Below are positions 57,836 to 64,000 of a DNA stretch of 64,000 nt, piece after piece. Location of the stretch: assembly GCF_023856365.1 (NCBI RefSeq), contig NC_064538.1:9411435-9475434 (forward strand), in the 5' to 3' direction. How positions within the stretch are numbered: position 1 is the first letter of the stretch; each line of letters begins with the position of its first letter. Position numbers and translations under genes: made by a program. Under the pieces are notes generated by a model that was not told where the DNA came from, searched no databases, and saw only the letters and a program-made list of their open reading frames with translations. The DNA is from Brienomyrus brachyistius (taxonomy: Eukaryota; Chordata; Actinopteri; Osteoglossiformes; Mormyridae).

Positions 57836-58264
57836 TCCATGTGGGGGCACGCCTTCCCCGGCAGTACCCAGGAGGAGCAGAGAAAAGTGAAATCGATATG
57901 AAGCTAAAGTGGAGAATCACTGCCCATTATTTCCCCTCCTTTCCGTTGTGTCTGCGACACAGCTCAGCTGGCATGAAGGTCCCCCAGCACACCCCCATTC
58001 TACCTCACACCGTTACCTTTATGCTGCACCTGGGACAAAAGGCCGCATATGAAGAGCAACGACCAGTGATTAATCTATTACACTAAGCAGAGAAATAAAT
58101 TTACTATCATCATCTTCTGAGACATTTTCTGAGAAAATAGAAATTGATCAACAGCTGGCAATAATTCCAAACAATAACTCATTTGTAGGTTTTTTTTTAT
58201 GCATTTGCTGCTTTTTCCTACCTAAGTACACTTCTAAAAGTAGACAGCTGGATGCCTCATGGGA

Positions 58265-58400
58265 TGTCAGATTTACAGTAAGCCTGGAGTCGATTTCTGC
58301 AAGCAGGGCAAACGCAGGGGACACCCTGAACGGGATGCTAGCCCTTCACAAGGCAAATAGACATAATGTGCAGTGTAGAGACCCCAATTCACCAGGTGTT
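58265..58400 (-). mobile_element. Degenerate SINE 3'-half, minus strand
   Basis: GGGGACACCCTGAACGGGATG, GCCCTTCACAAGGC and ACCCCAATTCACCAGG follow the minus-strand order of the common fish SINE body. Head and tail are missing and divergence is high. Confidence 0.5.
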
Positions 58401-58632
58401 TCTTGAGATATGAGAGGCCGTTTTCTTCAGCGGACCATCTTCCCCTCCTTTTTGCTACCGGTCGTCTCTTTTACGATTTATTCACGCTGCTTTATTTTCT
58501 ATAACGAAGTGGTAGTCATACTGACCAAAGCTGGAGAGAATCCAGAGAGTGACAAAAATGTGAGAATAATCGAAGAAGAGAGAAAAAAATGTTTTGCTGT
58601 CATTTGATCACAGAATAATTTGATTTGGCTTA

Positions 58633-58930
58633 ATGAGTAGCATTATGGATGTCCACCTGTAGGCTTGTAAGTTCACATCCTGTCACCACACGTGTGTGTG
58701 TGTGTGTGTGTGTGGAGAAAGCACATTCTCCCTGTATTTCCAGGAGTTTCATACAGTAAGACACACAGGTTAATTGGAATCTCTGAATTTCACATAGACT
58801 ATGAATATATGTGTGTATGCCATGTGACGGACAATCTGATCCAGAATGTGTCCTACTTCATGCCCTGTGCTTCTTGGCATTGCCCTCCAGCTTCCCACAA
58901 CCCTGTACTGGATAAGCAGCTGGGAGATTA
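58633..58930 (+). mobile_element. Highly diverged GGAT-type SINE with an internal TG expansion
   Basis: The order of motifs follows the intact SINEs: a tRNA-like head (TAATGAGTAGCATTATGG...AAGTTCACATCCTGTC), then GTGTGGAGAAAGCACATTCTCCC, AGGTTAATTGG, GCCATGTGACGGAC and CTGGATAAGCAG. A TG microsatellite (58690-58713) has expanded where the family has GTGTGG. Divergence is high and no target duplication is seen. Confidence 0.6.
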
Positions 58931-58934
58931 ATGT

Positions 58935-61565
58935 CAATACGTGAAGAATAATAATCAGAAATGTGTGACTATAAGATCCCGAGAAGCTAGTGGCCTGAAC
59001 CTGAAATGACACTTTATGACTTCATTAGTTCAATAAAAAAAATGGATTCATTTGGAAGTCTCACAACTGAGAAATTTACATTAGAGGAACAGATAAAATA
59101 GGGGCTCTTTTTAATGGTAGAAAACATCCAGATGCAACTTTTTATTTTAATGCATATATACAGGAGCCGCTACCTGCATATCTGTATGAGTCATTTCTGA
59201 AGTAGGGTACAAAAAGTAGGTTGTGGTGGTACTAGGACTACAAAAACTAGCAGCTGTGGAAAAAAAAAACATGTTCTACACGACTTCCTCATTAATAACA
59301 AGGAACTGCACTGAGACGCATGCAATCAGCAGAAGACTTAAATCATACAATAAATGAGTGGATGGCTTTGCACACAGATCAGTCTTAGTACCCATTTCCA
59401 CTAAATATACTAATAATTACAGAACACTATCTCACATAATCATATACCTACAGAAGCAATGATACACAGAGATGCTCCCCACAAAATACTTGTGACAGTG
59501 AATTACTGACTGCAAGCAGTAATGGCAGCTCAAATTAATATAAAACTACGACAATGTATTTGCATTATGGGATCAGTTAAGTTTGGTGTGTTATAATTAA
59601 AGGAAGTCAGAATGGGGGATTGAATTGACTTTTGCTAAAGTCCCGGTATTCAGTGGCTCAGTCAGCACTATAGCATACAAGCAGTAATGACACCAGATGC
59701 CAAAACATCTTGCTACCTCCTGGCACCCAGACTCAGTTTGCCCACTGGGTGTGAAACTGAATCCTAGTACATCAACACCAGCAGGTTTAATAGAGATTCC
59801 AGAACTCAAAAGCAGGCCTTGGATTGCTAGATAATAGATAACATTTCTGAAAACAATGAAATGCATTTGTATGCCAGGATGTGGTCGCATTTGATCTTGA
59901 AACAGATTGACTATTTCAAATAACAAATGAAAAGACAACCTGCCATCTTTTATGTGTCAAGAAGAGTCTGCATTTGAAATGAGACACGAACAAGTTTTGC
60001 ATTTGAACTTTCAATAAGAGACAGTCTTTTAAGGCCCTCTTGAAATCCTGCACCATCTAGTAATACACTCTTGCCATGGTGATACCTAACATACGTGGTC
60101 CGTTCAGCTGGTGCCATTGCTCCCATTTTGTTGGACCTCTGCATATTGAGCACACACAGTATTACAGAGTAAGTGTTTTTCCATCTGTGCATGGGGATCC
60201 CCTTGTGTGTATTTTCTATATTAGCGACAGCATGCTCTTTCCTTTCTCCCTCAGTGTAATCTCTTGATTTGTTGGATTGACCCCACTTAATTCAATGAAA
60301 CAGAAATGCTGTGGCAGCAACACTGAATGGATTTTCAATGTGCTGCACCTGCTTTAATAAGTTTACGGATATAACCTCCTTCCAACCAAAGATTTAGGAT
60401 GAAGCGGCATAGCTGGGTGACGAGGGTGGGGTGGAGGGTTAAACCAGAGCCACTACTGATTATGCTGGCAACCCCCACTTCTGAGACAACGGTGCCCACA
60501 GGCCCTCATACAAAGATTACCCACATGGCACAAGCAGGTAGGACGGTGATTAGATACACACACTGAAGAAAAAGCACAAAAACGATGGACACATGCTTGT
60601 GGTAACACTAACACAAACAGACAGAAAGACAGCTCCGCCTATGGAGAAAAAAGTATGGCTTAGTTGTACAAATGCAAACTCAGGTGAAGAAGCTCTGCAT
60701 GGCATCCAGTCCAGCATCCAGTTCACCAGCCATCTATCAGAGGTGTGACCATTTTTCAAAGCCACGCCCACCTCCAGGTGACTTAAATGCATAATGACCC
60801 AGACCTGCACCCTTGGGTAATTGTCTTGCTGTTCTTTTTCTCAGTTTATATTTCTGGTTTTGCTCTGTGATTTGAATTTGCTTGAGAGTCCCTGGTCTTA
60901 GACTGGTGTGTTCACTGGTCAGCCAACTTTGTTAATGCCTCAGTTCTGTCATTAGTAATATCCACTGTAGATTGGAGATTGACTCCTCTCTTCACTGAAT
61001 ACTGATTCTCACCAGCTGAAGAGTGTGTGCACAATGTGGAGTTTTATTTTATCTAGGGCTGTGTACTATGCTCAAGAGCTGGGTAATAAAATTTGATTGT
61101 GTGTAACTGTCCTGTTGTCTTGACTCTACGTCATTGTGGGAGAGGTTGAGGGAGCTATTCGAAATCTTTGCCCACCGAGGAGATAAACCATAAGCACTTT
61201 TTCCCATATAGGCATTTCTGGGCATGTTATCAATGGGCATCTCAGCAGACTTGTATCAGCCTGCATCACTCATGCACCAGCGAATATGTGAATGCTACCG
61301 ATATGGGAAATCTGCTATTTCTAACCCAAGTCAGTGAGCCAGTACAGCTGTCTTAATACATTTGAAAACTCTACAGTTTTCCTTAGAAGTCCCCCTGGAT
61401 ATGCTTTAAATGACATGCATAATCAATGCCAGCTGGCAGATGTGACTTTTCTTCAAGTACTTCATAAGAGCAAACATCAAACTGTTGTTATTATTCAAAG
61501 AGACATTAAAAAAGACTATATCCTTTTAAACACAATTTGCAACCATATTGCAGCAATTCCTTGTA
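58935..61565. other. Intergenic DNA
   Basis: Unique sequence without a recognised gene or repeat. Frames of up to 113 codons show no domain. Confidence 0.4.
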
Positions 61566-61567
61566 CT

Positions 61568-61625
61568 CACTGGACCGCACTATTGTCTCATACCTCAGGG
61601 GTAAGGGGTTTGAATCCTGTCCCAA
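61568..61625 (+). mobile_element. Possible SINE head remnant
   Basis: CTCATACCTCAGGGGTAAGGGGTTTGAATCC contains a B-box-like GGTTTGAATCC after the CTCACACCTC word seen in the 43.7 kb SINE. No tail is visible. Confidence 0.35.
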
Positions 61626-61629
61626 TGAG

Positions 61630-62053
61630 AACGATATTTCAGCTCAATGTACATCATACATCTGAAGCTGACAATAAAAAATATTTCGACTTTGTATTGT
61701 ATAAGAGGTTAGAAGATAGACGGAACTGAAATACGACTCTATGTTAAAGTATCTAATACTTTAACTTCCACACACTCTTCAGGGTCTCCCTGACAAAATG
61801 AGTTGGACATGATAGAATTCCAGTCATTATACTTTTTGTCTGATTTTCAGGTTTCTGCCATGTAGATAAGTAATACTTTGTGGATCTATACTTTATCTAT
61901 ACATTGTTTACCCATTAACAGCACTTTTTATTGTGACACAGTAGCCCTTGAACGTTGTCACCATTCCGAGGCGGCTCAAACGCTGCCAAAGGCTTTGCAC
62001 GTTCTCCCTATTTTCACATATTTCCCACAGACACTCTATGTTGTCCTCTAGAT
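61630..62053. other. AT-rich intergenic DNA
   Basis: Nothing recognised. Confidence 0.4.
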
Positions 62054-62227
62054 TAGTATTTCCCAACCCAGTCCTTTGGGGAACCCTGGACAGTACACGT
62101 TTTTGCTCCCTCCCAGCACCCAGCCAATCAGGAACACCGAATACCTGGTACAGCTGCGCTGGCAGTTGAGAGGAAGCGAAAATGTGGACTGTCCAGGGTT
62201 CCCTGAGGACTGGGTTGGGAAACACTG
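62054..62227. mobile_element. Palindromic hAT-like MITE, copy 2
   Basis: TAGTATTTCCCAACCCAGTCC at the left pairs with GGACTGGGTTGGGAAACACTG at the right, continuing through GGGGAACCCTGGACAGT / ACTGTCCAGGGTTCCC for about 38 bp. It is the same family as 38271-38435. The 8-bp flanks do not match, so the target duplication has been lost. The short middle (CTCCCTCCCAGCACCC...) is non-coding. Confidence 0.8.
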
Positions 62228-64000
62228 ACTTGCTGCCAAGAGGAGCTCGGGACCCTAAAATTGCTCTTAAGTCAAAATGCGACAATAAGATGATGACGTA
62301 AACAAATATAAGAGGACAAAAATAAAGCTAAGACATAAATTAAATTTTTTAAGGTAAACATCCACAGTGTTACAAATATACACCAAACATCCCAAGTTCA
62401 GAAAACACCATGTTTAAAACAAATGGGCCATGACCTTCAGGTATAAGGTACATGCTATTCATTTTGCTTCTACTCACACAGAGTAAGCAGCCATATATCA
62501 GGTTAATATGAGATGTCTCACATCAGTAAAATGCATATGAAAGCCTGGACCTTGTAAAGACTGACTTGTAATCCCTCTTTGTTTTCCCTATTCTGTTTTT
62601 ACATCATTGTAATGCTGCTCAGAAACAATAGCCAAAGTGGCTATCATCTTCATCAGGCTGTGCTGAACCTTGTGAAGTTTACCATCCACGCTATTATGGC
62701 CAGTGCACCTAATGGGCATCTGTAGTGTGTCTGTGTGTGTATTCTCTCACTGTCTATTATGATTCACTGTCTATTATGATCCCACATTAATCTAGCGCAT
62801 GCTAACTTTCTCTTTAAGTAAAAAAACTGTTACCATCTCCATCAGCCAGCCAATGGTGACTGGGATAATACTGCGTTAGCCTGCCAAGACCATCTCATAA
62901 ATGCAAAAGGTCATTCGTTCAGACAGTTATGGTTACCTACCGGTTACTATACAACCAGGAAAATTTTAGCTCACTTTGTTACCCAGTGCTGTTTTGTTTC
63001 CTGCAGTATAGTCATCTCACTGCCCCAGTTTTGTTATGGTGGAGCTCCATGATCCTGATGCAGAGAGTGGTAGGATTCAGCCCTCCTTAATGATGCTATT
63101 CCAGTTCTAGTTGACTGAAACTCTCTAAAAAGGAACATGTATGTCGTGATGAAGCAGGCACTCTGGATAGTTTGATAAATCTCTCTATTAGGCTGGATGA
63201 GCTTATGAGAGAGAAAACTGGAGAGTATTAGATCCCGCGCTAATAAGGAGAGTTCATCATTCTCCTCAGCCCAAAAACATTCCTGTAGCAGAACCTATGC
63301 AATTAGGTTGGGGACGGCTGTTACTAAGAGAGTCAACCAGTAGAAAAGAACCCCCCAGTCTATATTGTGAGACTAAGGCCATTTATGTCAGTCATGCTCT
63401 GTAATGCTGGGAAGCACCCCAGTTAGGGGGGTGGAACATCTCAGTGAACTCTTCCTGTGATGACCTCCTCATGAGTTCGCCTACCCATGTGTCTCATCTG
63501 GAGGTATAAGCACTTCCCATTTGCTGCCTGTATCATTTCTGGTTCGTCTGGACATTTCATTGATTGTCAGCCTCTGCAATGCACAAGGATTCCTGCAGAA
63601 CATTGTCACACTCCTTTGCACATGAGGGCTTTAGAAGGCCCAGGAGACCTCGGTGACTCATATCAGTTATCCGTCTCCTGGTGCTACAATTCAGGGTCCA
63701 CTGGGAGCAGATCTGGCTCTCAATTATATACACACTATCCAATCAGTTTTAGGGTTGTCCTGACTGAGAGCCCACTGTACCCACATATCACAGAATTCAG
63801 GTGATTTATTTGCTTGGAGCGATGAGGAAGGTGTTCAGCAAAGAAAAAGTTGCTGAGCTGCCGTCCTTCTACACATATACCCGATTGGGCTACTGGCCTA
63901 CTGCCAGGCACTGCTCCCCCTAGAGTCCATTTGTATCCATTATTTGTGAGCTCAGTTTGTTGTTAGCCAACCATAGTTGATTTTCTGCCTGGCAGTTGTT
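62228..64000. other. Intergenic DNA to the window end
   Basis: Unique sequence. A 17-bp tandem duplication, TCACTGTCTATTATGAT, lies at 62747-62780. A 105-codon frame at 63487-63804 has no recognisable domain. No gene called. Confidence 0.4.

Noticed and set aside
1..64000. Location inside the mib1 gene (the other mir-1/mir-133a cluster)
   Set aside because: No mib1-like exon is seen, the microRNA spacing is much larger than in that cluster as I recall it, and the hairpin details resemble the other paralogue.
1..64000. CRISPR arrays, operons, ribosome binding sites, prophage
   Set aside because: The repeat types and microRNAs show this is vertebrate nuclear DNA; no bacterial-type features are present.

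Overview
The window looks like vertebrate, almost certainly ray-finned (teleost) fish, nuclear DNA. It carries many dinucleotide and trinucleotide microsatellites, tRNA-headed SINEs with (GGAT)n tails of a type common in fish, and several hAT-like MITEs. I found no convincing protein-coding exon. Nearly all long open frames fall in low-complexity or repeat DNA, or look like chance.

The key content is two microRNA hairpins on the + strand. mir-1 lies at 33625-33699 and mir-133a at 44564-44654, about 10.9 kb apart. Both mature arms of each are intact. Spacing, loop sequence and flanking bases resemble the vertebrate mir-1-1/mir-133a-2 cluster (the one downstream of GATA5 in human, from memory) rather than the mir-1-2/mir-133a-1 cluster inside MIB1. 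The window is therefore best read as a muscle microRNA locus with a large non-coding flank. The two hairpins are expected to come from one primary transcript running left to right.

Layout. 1-5.4 kb: a hAT-like MITE with an 8-bp target duplication, a 36-bp minisatellite, CA/CT repeats and a GTGGGGAC-ended MITE. 5.4-16.5 kb: mostly unique DNA with TAAT-rich or CpG-dense blocks that are candidate enhancers, plus one SINE. 16.5-27.7 kb: AT-rich DNA with SINE fragments, a 943-bp hAT-like element, AT microsatellites and a second GTGGGGAC MITE. 28.0-28.5 kb: a cluster of E-box, MEF2-like and CArG-like sites upstream of a TATA box, my candidate muscle promoter, about 5 kb before mir-1. 28.5-33.6 kb: pyrimidine, TG and GA tracts, a possible first exon and a 45-codon small ORF. 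33.6-44.7 kb: the microRNA interval with a minus-strand SINE, a palindromic MITE and a plus-strand SINE ending 0.5 kb before mir-133a. 44.7-64 kb: AT-rich DNA with old SINE remnants, homopolymer G/C runs, a CpG-dense block at about 53.15 kb, a conserved-looking block at 57.1-57.7 kb and a second palindromic MITE.

How the parts would work together: miR-1 and miR-133a are co-transcribed in heart and skeletal muscle under SRF, MEF2 and MyoD-type factors in all vertebrates studied. The promoter-like cluster and the TAAT-rich blocks are the natural candidates for their regulation, but those assignments are inferred from motifs only.
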